Shown here in pieces: positions 6,590 to 13,534 of a DNA stretch of 13,664 bases. The number at the start of each line of letters is the position of its first letter. The stretch's first letter is position 1. The stretch lies in assembly GCA_025350445.1 (NCBI GenBank), contig JANXXV010000759.1, forward strand, positions 1 to 13,664, read 5' to 3'. The notes beneath the pieces are model-generated. The model ran no database searches. It was not told where the DNA came from and was given only the letters and a program-made list of their open reading frames with translations. The position numbers and the translations under genes are program-made. This stretch comes from Bryobacteraceae bacterium. GTDB taxonomy: Bacteria; Acidobacteriota; Terriglobia; Bryobacterales; Bryobacteraceae.

Positions 6590-7164
6590 GCGATCAAGAC
6601 ACCTCCTGCAACATCGGTGGGATAGTGTACACCCAGATAGACGCGCGACAGACAGATTAATGCGATCGAAGACATGGCGGAGAGCAAGATGAAGGCGCGC
6701 TGTATACGGTGCTTTGCGAGTCGGGCCGAGACATATCCAAGCGTTCCGTAAAGGGAAGTGCTGAATAAGGCGTGTCCGCTAGGGAAGCTGTAGCTGTCTG
6801 GCTCGACGGTGCTGAAGAAGGCGGCGGGACGCTCACGCCGCACCAGAAGCTTTAACCCATTCTCGATGGGAATGGAACCCACCATGACGACAGCTAAGAC
6901 CAAAGCATGCCGGGAGTGACCCTCTATTCTCAGTAAAATAAACGCGGCGACCGCCGCCAGCAAGATCCAGCGCAGCGATCCAAAAGAAGTGACGATCGTC
7001 ATTGCAGTGGTAAGCGGGGACGCCGCGACATCGTGAATTCGGGAGCGCGCAAGAAGGTCGAAAGACATCGTTCGTCCGGCGACAACCGCCGCTGCTAACA
7101 AGACGAACGCCAGTAGCGCCACCGCCGCCACGATGGCGTGTCGCCGCATGGGGCGATCCATCAT
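6544..7164 (-). CDS. PAP2 superfamily membrane phosphatase
   Basis: A 206-residue integral membrane phosphatase of the PAP2/type 2 phosphatidic acid phosphatase family. The three catalytic motifs are complete: K105-x6-R112-P113, P128-S-G-H131, and S173-R174-x5-H180-x3-D184. Several hydrophobic helices are evident (about 10-30, 66-80, 87-100, 135-150, 157-172 and the C-terminus). It would remove phosphate from a lipid phosphate such as phosphatidate or undecaprenyl pyrophosphate, probably on the outer face of the inner membrane. The ATG at 7164 overlaps the metF stop as ATGA, and a second in-frame ATG follows directly. Lying next to a lipid kinase, it may act on the same lipid pool in the opposite direction; that is an inference. 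Confidence 0.93.
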   Translation of the reverse strand: MMDRPMRRHAIVAAVALLAFVLLAAAVVAGRTMSFDLLARSRIHDVAASPLTTAMTIVTSFGSLRWILLAAVAAFILLRIEGHSRHALVLAVVMVGSIPIENGLKLLVRRERPAAFFSTVEPDSYSFPSGHALFSTSLYGTLGYVSARLAKHRIQRAFILLSAMSSIALICLSRVYLGVHYPTDVAGGVLIACFWMNAVPMFVKLP

Positions 7165-8051
7165 GCGACGGCGCTGAGGCCGGCTGCGCGAATAGCCGCG
7201 AGCACCTGCTGGGTGGCCTTACTTCGATTCAACGTATAGAAGTGGATTCCCGGAGCGCCGGCGCGCAACAGCTCAATGCACTGCTCGGTGGCGTGGGCGA
7301 TGCCAATGTCCAGAACGGCATCGGGATCGCTACGCCGCGCGTCCAGGCCGGCCGCAAGCCGGTAGGGCAGGGAGACGCCGCACATTGACGTCATCTTCTC
7401 GGCCTGATTCGCGTTGGTGATCGGCATGATTCCAGGGATGATTGGGACTTCCACGCCGTTGTCGCGGGCGTATTCCACGAATTCGAAATAACGGCGGTTA
7501 TCGAAGAACAGTTGCGACACTACGAATTGCGCCCCGTCCAGCACTTTTCTTTTCAGGTTCGCCAAGTCGACTGCCGGATTCACCGACTCGACGTGCTTTT
7601 CCGGATAACATGCGCCGCCGATGCACAACTGTCCGCCATACTCTTCCCGAATGAAGCTCGCCAACTCGTTTGCGTAGCGGAAGCCGCCCTCCGTATATTG
7701 AAAAGCCTTTTCGCCTTTCGGAGGGTCGCCGCGGAGGGCCAGAACATTCTCGACGCCCGCATCCACCAGCCGATCCAAAACGTCCTTCAGATCGTCGCGC
7801 GTGGCTCCTACGCAAGTCAGGTGCGCCATCGCTTCTATGCCCGTGTCGCGCTTGATACGGCTGACGATATCGATAGTTTTCTCGCGCGTGGTCCCACCCG
7901 CGCCGTATGTTACCGATACGAAACTGGGCTCCAGCGGACCGAGTTCGGCGATGGTCTTCTCCAGTTGCTTCGCCGCCTCGTCTGTTTTCGGCGGGAAGAA
8001 TTCAAACGAGAAAGCCGGACGCTTCCGGGCCAGAATGTCGCTAATGAACAT
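7161..8051 (-). CDS. metF: 5,10-methylenetetrahydrofolate reductase
   Basis: A 296-residue FAD-dependent reductase converting 5,10-methylene-THF to 5-methyl-THF, the methyl donor for methionine synthesis. The length is that of bacterial MetF. Family motifs: FSFEFFPPKT (14-23) with the catalytic E17, SVTYGAGGTTR (46-56), HLTC (77-80), ALRGDPPKG (105-113) with the FAD-contacting D109, GGACYPEKH (145-153) and the SQLFFDN segment. The start ATG is 5 nt downstream of the thrC stop and has only a weak ribosome site, so translation is probably coupled to thrC. The pairing suits the threonine/methionine branch of aspartate-family metabolism. No S-box or cobalamin riboswitch was noticed upstream of the run. 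Confidence 0.96.
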   Translation of the reverse strand: MFISDILARKRPAFSFEFFPPKTDEAAKQLEKTIAELGPLEPSFVSVTYGAGGTTREKTIDIVSRIKRDTGIEAMAHLTCVGATRDDLKDVLDRLVDAGVENVLALRGDPPKGEKAFQYTEGGFRYANELASFIREEYGGQLCIGGACYPEKHVESVNPAVDLANLKRKVLDGAQFVVSQLFFDNRRYFEFVEYARDNGVEVPIIPGIMPITNANQAEKMTSMCGVSLPYRLAAGLDARRSDPDAVLDIGIAHATEQCIELLRAGAPGIHFYTLNRSKATQQVLAAIRAAGLSAVA

Positions 8052-8056
8052 TATTT

Positions 8057-9364
8057 CTAGTTTGACAGAAGGCTTGCTATTTTGTCCGCATCGTTCGGCA
8101 CTACAATGGGACGATTCCCGAAGTTTGGCTGAATCGCGCTGCCGTCGGGCGCCTTCAAATCACCCGTGTGATAGCGATAAATGTAGTCGGGGTCCTTCAG
8201 CACATTGCCCGTGAGCACGGCGACGACATCGGCATCCCGACGAATGATTCCGGCTGCCGTCAGTTTGCGGATTCCCGCCAGCGTGGCCGCCGATGCCGGT
8301 TCGCAGCCTATACCGCAAGAGCCAATCACGGCCTTGGCGTCCGCAATTTCCTGCTCGGTAGCGCGCTCCACCACACCGTTGCTTTCCGTAATTTCAAACA
8401 GCGCCTTCGGCCAACTCACCGGGTCGCCGATCTTGATCGCGGTAGCCAGCGTCTCGGGATGCTCAACCGGGGTGAAGGATTCGCGCGTTTCGCCGTGCAT
8501 GAACTCATAGAACGGCGAAGAACCCTGCGCCTGAATCACCGCCAGGCGGGGCATTTTGGTGATGAAGCCGAGGCTCTTCAACTCGCGCAAGGCCTTGCCA
8601 AAGGCCGAGACATTTCCCAGATTGCCGCCCGGCAGTACGATCCAATCGGGTGCGTTCCAATCCCGCTGGTCCATCATTTCGATGACGATTGTTTTCTGTC
8701 CCTCAATGCGGAAGGGATTGATGGAATTCAAAAGATAGATGCCGAGCTTTTCAGATAGCACGCGCACCAGTTTCAGAATCTGATCGAAGTTCGCGTCAAC
8801 CTGCAGTGTCATGGCGCCGTACTCCAGTGCCTGCGCCAGTTTTCCATAGGAGATGTTGCCGTGCGGAATGAAAATAATCGGTTGCATGCCGGCGGCGCTG
8901 GCATAGGCGGCCATGGATGCAGAGGTGTTTCCTGTGGAGACGCAAGCGACGCGTTTCATCCCCAGCCGCATGGCCTGTGAGGCGCCGCAGGTCATGCCGT
9001 TATCTTTGAACGAACCGGTGGGGTTGTATCCCTGGTGCTTAAATACAATTTGATCGATGCCGGCGTAGCGCGCCGCCTTGGGCGCGTTCAACAGCGGTGT
9101 ATCGCCTTCGCGCAATGTAACGATGTGCTTGTTGTCGTCGAGAAATGGAATCATCTCGCGATAGCGCCAGACACCGCTCTGATCGATGGTGGTGTTGTTC
9201 AAGCGCCGTTGGCGCCACGTCTTTTTCAGCTCGGTAGTATCTGCTTGAGCGCCCGAATAGGTTACTTCCAGTAGGCCGCCACACTTGGGGCAGTTGTAGA
9301 TAACTTCGGTTACCGCAAAGCGGGCGCGGCACGCCGCTTGAAAACAAATCAACTCTGGATTCAT
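8057..9364 (-). CDS. thrC: Threonine synthase
   Basis: A 435-residue PLP enzyme converting O-phosphohomoserine to threonine. The PLP-binding lysine is K120 in NPTGSFKDNGM, preceded by the LREGDTPLL segment (84-92); the LPGGNLGN loop would hold the PLP phosphate. The N-terminus carries a zinc-ribbon-like set of cysteines (C7, C12, C25, C28), as in the shorter archaeal/plant-like threonine synthases rather than E. coli ThrC. The start is the ATG at 9364, with GAGG 6 nt upstream; an upstream in-frame extension to 9457 overlaps the acetyltransferase gene and gives an unlikely Arg-rich leader. It is the first gene of a five-gene minus-strand run. A TATACT box (9381-9376) lies just upstream. Confidence 0.95.
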   Translation of the reverse strand: MNPELICFQAACRARFAVTEVIYNCPKCGGLLEVTYSGAQADTTELKKTWRQRRLNNTTIDQSGVWRYREMIPFLDDNKHIVTLREGDTPLLNAPKAARYAGIDQIVFKHQGYNPTGSFKDNGMTCGASQAMRLGMKRVACVSTGNTSASMAAYASAAGMQPIIFIPHGNISYGKLAQALEYGAMTLQVDANFDQILKLVRVLSEKLGIYLLNSINPFRIEGQKTIVIEMMDQRDWNAPDWIVLPGGNLGNVSAFGKALRELKSLGFITKMPRLAVIQAQGSSPFYEFMHGETRESFTPVEHPETLATAIKIGDPVSWPKALFEITESNGVVERATEQEIADAKAVIGSCGIGCEPASAATLAGIRKLTAAGIIRRDADVVAVLTGNVLKDPDYIYRYHTGDLKAPDGSAIQPNFGNRPIVVPNDADKIASLLSN

Positions 9365-9375
9365 GTGAAACCTCA

Positions 9376-9412
9376 AGTATACAAGCCGGGTCCGCGAACG
9401 TCGTTTTACACT
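9376..9412. promoter_or_regulatory. Divergent promoter region, thrC / GNAT
   Basis: Only 55 bp separate the two divergent starts. On the minus strand TATACT (9381-9376), a 5 of 6 match to the -10 consensus, lies 11 nt before the thrC ATG. On the plus strand TACACT (9407-9412) ends 7 nt before the acetyltransferase ATG, the same box and spacing as before fadJ. No good -35 element is seen for either. This is inferred from sequence and position. Confidence 0.4.
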
Positions 9413-9419
9413 TGGAGAA

Positions 9420-9869
9420 ATGCACGAATGGCAGCGCGGAGAGTTTGCTATCAGCACGGACCGGAGCCGGTTGAATATCGATCTGATTCATGAGTTTCTT
9501 AGCACATCCGCTTACTGGGCGTTGGGCCGGACGCGCGAAACGGTAGAGCGGTCTATTGCCAATTCACTCCCCTTCGGTATTTATGCAGGCAGCGGACAGG
9601 TGGGCTTTGCGCGGGTGATTACCGACTTTGCCACCTTCGCTTATCTTGCCGACGTGTTTGTATTAGCCGAGTTTCGGGGCGCGGGATTATCGGCCTGGCT
9701 GATGGAGGTTATCGGCGAGCATCCGGAGTTGCAGGGATTGCGCCGCTGGCTGCTGGCGACGAAGGACGCGCATGGCCTCTATCGCAAATTCCAGTTCCAG
9801 GAGCTACAGCAACCGGACCGGTGGATGGAACGGTTTACTCCTTCGCCACTGGAGGAACCGCGGGGGTAG
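9420..9869 (+). CDS. GNAT family N-acetyltransferase
   Basis: A 149-residue single-domain GNAT. The core strand and acetyl-CoA pyrophosphate loop are seen as LADVFVL (76-82) and R86-G-A-G-L-S91, followed by the helix AWLMEVI. The C-terminal part (RRWLLATKDAHGLYRKFQF) is the usual motif B region with the Tyr expected to act as general acid. The domain would transfer an acetyl group from acetyl-CoA to an amine; the acceptor is not known. GGAG is only 2 nt from the ATG, which is too close for a normal ribosome site, and a TACACT box ends 7 nt upstream, so the mRNA may be leaderless. The last 35 nt overlap, on the opposite strand, the read-through tail of the proposed selenoprotein gene. Confidence 0.9.
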   Translation: MHEWQRGEFAISTDRSRLNIDLIHEFLSTSAYWALGRTRETVERSIANSLPFGIYAGSGQVGFARVITDFATFAYLADVFVLAEFRGAGLSAWLMEVIGEHPELQGLRRWLLATKDAHGLYRKFQFQELQQPDRWMERFTPSPLEEPRG

Positions 9870-10008
9870 CCAAATTCTTCTTATCGCGCCGGGACCCGGC
9901 GCCGCAGGACGGCGCCACTCAAGTGGGCACGCCCATTTTCGGAAACACCCAGCGCATCAGCACGACGTAGGCAGCGAAGATGAGGACAGGCAGAAGCCAT
10001 CCCGGCAT
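9835..10008 (-). CDS. Candidate small membrane selenoprotein (in-frame UGA as Sec30)
   Basis: The gene starts at an ATG 21 nt after the MA-peptidase stop, with AAGGAG (10023-10018) 9 nt upstream. The first 29 codons give a short N-terminus, one hydrophobic helix (about 4-18) and WVFPKMGVPT, then TGA (9921-9919). The frame remains open for 27 codons to a TAA (9837-9835). If TGA is read as Sec, the protein has 57 residues, with U30 and C35 forming a U-x4-C pair and a hydrophilic tail containing SRRDKKN and ending PPVAKE. Hairpins directly follow the TGA (separate entry). I have a weak memory of similar small one-helix proteins with GVPT-Cys or Sec, but cannot verify it. Positive charges after the helix suggest a cytoplasmic redox tail. 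If TGA is a true stop, a 29-residue peptide (9919-10008) results. sel genes are not in the window. Confidence 0.5.
9886..9916 (-). promoter_or_regulatory. Overlapping GC-rich hairpins after the UGA, SECIS-like
   Basis: Two hairpins that share bases follow the in-frame TGA on the minus strand. Hairpin A: GGCGCCG (9916-9910), loop TCCTG, CGGCGCC (9904-9898), starting 3 nt after the TGA. Hairpin B: GCGCCGG (9902-9896), loop GTC (9895-9893), CCGGCGC (9892-9886). The loop of B begins with G then U, 24 nt after the TGA, which suits what is known of bacterial SECIS elements (a small apical loop with G in its first two positions, about 16-37 nt after UGA). A and B cannot form together. No T run follows on either strand, so they are poor intrinsic terminators. 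Confidence 0.45.
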
Positions 10009-10017
10009 TGTGATATT

Positions 10018-10023
10018 CTCCTT
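10018..10023 (-). promoter_or_regulatory. Ribosome binding site of the small membrane protein
   Basis: AAGGAG (read 10023 to 10018) lies 9 nt before the ATG at 10008, within the 21-nt gap after the metallopeptidase stop. It is one of the better sites in the window and supports translation of this tiny gene. Confidence 0.65.
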
Positions 10024-10029
10024 GCGCCG

Positions 10030-11253
10030 CTACTGAATCAGCAACTTGTCCAATTCCGCGGTGATTTGCGGCAGCCTTTCGGGGTTGCGCAATATGTTTT
10101 GAATCCCGTAGGCTCTGTACTGCTCCATCAACAATTCTACCGCCGACAGCGCATAAGCGTAAGCGATGGTTGCGTGCATGGCGCTCATGCGCGACCAGTT
10201 CTGGCTCATGTTTTCCAGCGTTGGCAGAGATCCCTGCTTCATGGCCGCCTTAAGCATTGCCTTGTGCGCCGGCGTCAACGAATCGCCTGATAGTTTTTGC
10301 GCCAGTCCTTCATGCAGCCAGGACGGCCACTGTCCCATGCTGTGCAGGCAGGCGTGAACAATTTCATGGGCGAAGACCTTTCGGGTTTCGGCGCTGATCG
10401 ACTTGGTCTCCGCTACGGGGATGCGGATCTTACCGTCGAACTGTCCGCCGCTCCACTCCGCCGCGTCCGTGGAGGAGCGGTACGACTGTTTGGACTGCAC
10501 CACAGTCACGATTCGGTCGTCACCCCGGCAGCCGAGCTCCATGGAAATGCGGGCATACTCTTCTTCCAAAATCGTGACCATGTTTCGGGCGACTTCGGTA
10601 TCCAGTACACCACCCTCGTACCGAAGCAGGAAGCGGTTGCCCAATAGCCGGTCCACGCTCTTATCGCCGGCAACCTCCTTTTCCAGCCGGGCGATCATCT
10701 GCTCTACCGCACGGTCCTGCTTCAACTGCTCGGCTTCCTTCAGATACTCCAGCGCCTTCTTCGCTTCGTCACTTTCATGGGCCGCAATGCCGGCCAACAC
10801 CAGATACGGATAGTCCCGGCCGGTGACCCGCATGGCCTTCTCTACCACCTCAAGCGCCTCGCGCGGCTGTTGCTTACCAAGTAAAGCCGATGCTCTTACC
10901 AGGGGATGATCCGGAGGCCCGTTGAATGGCGCCGCAGCCATGGCCGCTGCTCTGCCGGGGCTGGCGCCGCCCACGCTGGGAGCGCTCCGCCGCGCCTTTT
11001 CAAACTCCTCCAGACCTGTAAGCGCGCTGGCCGGCAGATAGCCCTGCAATGGTTTTCCATCCACTGTGGCCGAGACTTTGTAGCAGGTCTCCATCGGACC
11101 CGACATTGCGAAACGGATTTCAACCGGCGCACCCTTGGGAAGAGCCGCCACCACTTCATCGCGCGCTTCGCAACCGCTGCGCAATTGGGCCTGATCCTGT
11201 TTCACCACCAGCGAGGAGGCAAAGAACAGTACGGCAATTCCATGCAGTATCAT
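10030..11253 (-). CDS. Exported MA-clan metallopeptidase (gluzincin-like) with TPR-like region
   Basis: A 407-residue protein with an N-terminal hydrophobic segment (about 4-17) that looks like a signal peptide, a Cys-containing SH3-like or small beta region (about 24-80), an Ala/Ser/Pro-rich linker (about 85-112), a helical TPR-like stretch (about 115-195) and a C-terminal peptidase domain (about 205-370). The zinc site is complete: H296-E297-x-x-H300 and the third ligand E315 in WLHEGLAQ, 19 residues from the first His, the pattern of the peptidase MA-like family (PF13485 type). It probably acts in the periplasm or as an envelope-bound protease; substrate unknown. Its start overlaps the stop of the FHA-PP2C gene as ATGA. 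The true N-terminal Met could be slightly different, but the signal-like segment follows this ATG directly. Confidence 0.82.
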   Translation of the reverse strand: MILHGIAVLFFASSLVVKQDQAQLRSGCEARDEVVAALPKGAPVEIRFAMSGPMETCYKVSATVDGKPLQGYLPASALTGLEEFEKARRSAPSVGGASPGRAAAMAAAPFNGPPDHPLVRASALLGKQQPREALEVVEKAMRVTGRDYPYLVLAGIAAHESDEAKKALEYLKEAEQLKQDRAVEQMIARLEKEVAGDKSVDRLLGNRFLLRYEGGVLDTEVARNMVTILEEEYARISMELGCRGDDRIVTVVQSKQSYRSSTDAAEWSGGQFDGKIRIPVAETKSISAETRKVFAHEIVHACLHSMGQWPSWLHEGLAQKLSGDSLTPAHKAMLKAAMKQGSLPTLENMSQNWSRMSAMHATIAYAYALSAVELLMEQYRAYGIQNILRNPERLPQITAELDKLLIQ

Positions 11254-12887
11254 ACGGGCCTGTACTCCATTACTACGGCGGTGATGTCGTCACTCTGCAC
11301 CGCGCCTTCAGTGAATGCGTCCACGGCCTCCATCAGATTCGTGTGAAGCTCGGCACAGCCTGATTTCGCGTGGGCGAGGATCACTTTCTTCATGCGGTCG
11401 ACGTCGAAAAACTTCCCCTTGGTATTTTCCGCTTCAGAGAGTCCGTCGCTATAAGCAACCACTTTGTCGCCTGGCTGCAGTTGCACTTGTTCCACGGAAT
11501 AGGTGGCTTCTTCCAGCATGCCCAACGGCATACCCGTGGTTCCCAGGCAGGTGATTTCGCCGGTGCAGCGAATCAGGTAGGGCGTGCAGTGTCCGGCATT
11601 CGCCCAGCAGAGCAGGCCCTGGCGATCGAGCGTGCAATAGAACACCGTTGCATATTTCTCGCCTTCGGTTCGTTCATTCAGAAAGCGGTTCAGCCGCATC
11701 ATCAATTGTTCAATCTGCCCGGCGCCATCGGTCGATGCCAGAAACGCACCTTGCAACAACGCCGCCAAAAGTGCGGAGCTTACACCTTTGCCTGAAACAT
11801 CGGTCACGGTGACAGACCAGCAGTCCGGGCTCATCTGCTTCACATCGAAATAATCGCCGCCCACCTGGTGCGATGGAATGCTGGACCCGGCGGCGCGAAA
11901 CCAACCTTCCGACGGCAACTTACGCGGCAGCAGGCTTGTCTGAATCTCGCGCGCGATTCCAATCTCTTCTTCTAAGCGCTGATTATCGCGCTCCTCTTCC
12001 AGCAGGCGCGCGTTTTCCAGCACCGAGGACGCTTCCAGCGCCAGCGTTTGCAATAGCTCGCTGTTGCCTGCGGATAAGTCAACCGCGGATTGCGCGGAAT
12101 CCAGATAGATTAATCCCACCGTTTCGTCAATTGCCGATATCACCAGCGTTTCCTGCGAATCGCGCGGCCGTACGCGCACCAATGGGACGCAGACTCCACT
12201 TCGTTGACCGCTGCCCCGATCAAGCGTCATGGTCAGCAGGCTTCTGCGGTTCCGCAGAGCCTTTTGAATGGCATCGAAGGGCACGCCAAGATCTGCAATC
12301 GGAAGACTCTGCCCTAAACGGTCGCGGGCTACGCGAATATTCAGATCGTCGTCACGGCGCAGCAGCAGGACGCCGCGTTCCGATCCGGTGACAGCGATTG
12401 CGGCGTCCACTACGGCGGCAAGAACATCATCGGTGGAAAGTGCGTTCCGCAGCGTCCGGGCCACTTCCCCCAGCGCGCGCAGCTTGGAAAGCTCACCGGT
12501 GCCGCCTGTCTTCCCGGCGTCCGAAAACCGGTCGAGCAGCTTATCGATTTCGCCTTCATCGAAAAAGAAAACCAGGGCGTAGGAATCCTGCACGCCAAAT
12601 TCCACGCGATCCGAATTCGCCAGTTTGTGGCGCGTAATAGCCGCTCCATTCACATAGACGCCATTGCTGCTTTTTAGATCTTCAACGAAGTAGTCGCCGT
12701 GCTCGGAAACGATCCGCGCGTGATTGCGGGAGGCTCGATTGTCTCTGAGAACCAGGTGATTATCGGCCTGCCTGCCGATGGAAAATGGGAGCGGGTGCAG
12801 CGGAACTCTCGTTTGATTTCCGGACGGGTTGATGACGATGAGCGACGCTGCCCTGGCCGCCGCGGCCACCTGACCGGGAAGCGGCAT
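11250..12887 (-). CDS. FHA-GAF-PP2C (SpoIIE/RsbU-type) serine/threonine phosphatase
   Basis: A 545-residue signalling protein. An FHA domain (about 15-105) with G38-R39, S53-R54-x-H56 and N75-G76 should bind phosphothreonine peptides. A GAF-like sensor (about 135-300) follows, then a charged helical linker (about 300-330) ending in IQTSLLP, which is typical just before RsbU/SpoIIE phosphatase domains. The PP2C domain (about 335-545) keeps the metal-binding aspartates: D345 and D348 (GGDYFDV), D363 (VTDVSGKG), D481 (YSDGLSEAE) and D533/D534 (SDDIT). It has no membrane segment and would dephosphorylate a partner such as an anti-sigma-factor antagonist, but no such partner is in the window. Its ATG directly follows the fur stop (TAAATG), so the two are coupled. 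Confidence 0.93.
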   Translation of the reverse strand: MPLPGQVAAAARAASLIVINPSGNQTRVPLHPLPFSIGRQADNHLVLRDNRASRNHARIVSEHGDYFVEDLKSSNGVYVNGAAITRHKLANSDRVEFGVQDSYALVFFFDEGEIDKLLDRFSDAGKTGGTGELSKLRALGEVARTLRNALSTDDVLAAVVDAAIAVTGSERGVLLLRRDDDLNIRVARDRLGQSLPIADLGVPFDAIQKALRNRRSLLTMTLDRGSGQRSGVCVPLVRVRPRDSQETLVISAIDETVGLIYLDSAQSAVDLSAGNSELLQTLALEASSVLENARLLEEERDNQRLEEEIGIAREIQTSLLPRKLPSEGWFRAAGSSIPSHQVGGDYFDVKQMSPDCWSVTVTDVSGKGVSSALLAALLQGAFLASTDGAGQIEQLMMRLNRFLNERTEGEKYATVFYCTLDRQGLLCWANAGHCTPYLIRCTGEITCLGTTGMPLGMLEEATYSVEQVQLQPGDKVVAYSDGLSEAENTKGKFFDVDRMKKVILAHAKSGCAELHTNLMEAVDAFTEGAVQSDDITAVVMEYRPV

Positions 12888-13409
12888 TTAAGCGCCCCGA
12901 TGGTGACTGCGCGGACGCGGTTCCTCGTCCGATACGGTCTGCGCTTGTGCGGCGGTCGCTTCCTTCACTTCATTCGCACGCAGAACTTGGCAATGCGAGC
13001 AGTAACCACCCACTTCCGTGCGCGCAAGGACGATTTGAAATCCAAAATGCGACTCCACCTGCCGCCGAAGCTTTTGCAAAGGCTCGCCGAAGAATTCCTC
13101 CACTTTGCCGCAGCGAAGACAGATTACGTGAGCGTGCTCCTGCTTCATGCGGGTTTCGTAGAAATGCTGGTCGCCGCCGATGTGCATGAGATCGAGCTCA
13201 TCCACAAGCCCGCCCTCCTTCAGCATTTTCAGCGTGCGGTAAACCGTAACGCGATTCAGCTTTGGGTCTTTTTCCTTGGCCAGAAGGTAGAGGCGCTCGG
13301 CATCGAGATGTTGCCCCGACTTGTCGATCAACTCGAGCAGAATCCGGCGCTGGCGCGTTAGACGGACGCCTCGCTGCTTGAGCGAATCTTTGATCCCTTC
13401 CAAGGCCAT
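12888..13409 (-). CDS. Fur family transcriptional regulator
   Basis: A 173-residue Fur-family regulator: an N-terminal winged-helix domain (about 1-80, with RLTRQRR and the recognition-helix region RVTVYRTLKML) and a C-terminal dimerization and metal domain. The structural zinc site is C97-x-x-C100 and C137-x-x-C140. Likely regulatory metal ligands are H34, E85, H92, H94 and E104 or E105; Glu rather than Asp at two of these places resembles Fur more than the peroxide sensor PerR, but this is not decisive. The C-terminus has an extra charged tail (after about 145) ending in RPRSHHRGA. No ribosome site precedes the ATG, and a 34-40-residue micro-ORF ends 6 nt upstream in the same frame. It leads a run with the phosphatase, peptidase and small membrane protein, and is divergent from a secreted-protein gene at 13583. 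Confidence 0.93.
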   Translation of the reverse strand: MALEGIKDSLKQRGVRLTRQRRILLELIDKSGQHLDAERLYLLAKEKDPKLNRVTVYRTLKMLKEGGLVDELDLMHIGGDQHFYETRMKQEHAHVICLRCGKVEEFFGEPLQKLRRQVESHFGFQIVLARTEVGGYCSHCQVLRANEVKEATAAQAQTVSDEEPRPRSHHRGA

Positions 13410-13415
13410 GTGGGG

Positions 13416-13520
13416 TTATGCCAGCGGTGCAATGCCGGCGGACGCCATAAAAAGCGCCACCGTGGATAACGCAGCTACCGTACCAAGAACCGTACATACC
13501 CAGCAGAACGTAAATCTCAT
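13416..13520 (-). CDS. Possible one-helix micro-ORF upstream of fur
   Basis: From the ATG at 13520 this encodes 34 residues (MRFTFCWVCTVLGT, then VAALSTVALFMASAGIAPLA): basic start, long hydrophobic stretch, then TAA (13418-13416). An upstream in-frame ATG at 13538 would add six residues. It resembles a single membrane helix or a signal peptide. The stop lies 6 nt before the fur ATG, in the same frame, which would allow translational coupling of fur, which has no ribosome site of its own. Against it: no clear ribosome site before either ATG, and no recognised family. It might simply be leader sequence of the fur transcript. Confidence 0.35.
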   Translation of the reverse strand: MRFTFCWVCTVLGTVAALSTVALFMASAGIAPLA

Positions 13521-13528
13521 ATGCTTGA

Positions 13529-13534
13529 ATTTTA
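13529..13534 (-). promoter_or_regulatory. Possible -10 box for the fur cluster
   Basis: TAAAAT (13534-13529 on the minus strand) is a 5 of 6 match to the -10 consensus. It would start transcription near 13522, just before the micro-ORF ATG at 13520, giving fur a leader of about 110 nt. No -35 element is convincing and no Fur-box-like palindrome was seen, so this is weak. Confidence 0.25.

Noticed and set aside
9365..9457. An N-terminal extension of threonine synthase to an ATG at 9457
   Set aside because: It would overlap the acetyltransferase start, adds an unlikely Arg-rich leader, and the ATG at 9364 has a well-spaced GAGG and gives the normal zinc-ribbon N-terminus.
9886..9916. Reading the hairpins purely as a bidirectional intrinsic terminator between convergent genes
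   Set aside because: No T run follows on either strand, and the hairpins lie inside an open frame directly after an in-frame TGA. It remains the main alternative and is not fully excluded.
10906..11346. Plus-strand open frames antisense to the metallopeptidase and phosphatase genes
   Set aside because: The minus-strand genes here carry zinc-site and PP2C motifs; the plus-strand products are Arg/His/Cys-rich shadows.
12699..13361. A 220-codon plus-strand open frame across fur and the start of the phosphatase gene
   Set aside because: It is antisense to two genes with clear domains and conserved residues, and its translation matches no family.
13198..13497. A 99-codon minus-strand frame starting MYGSWYGSC upstream of and overlapping fur
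   Set aside because: It overlaps fur in another frame and has no family features; the fur frame has complete DNA-binding and zinc motifs.
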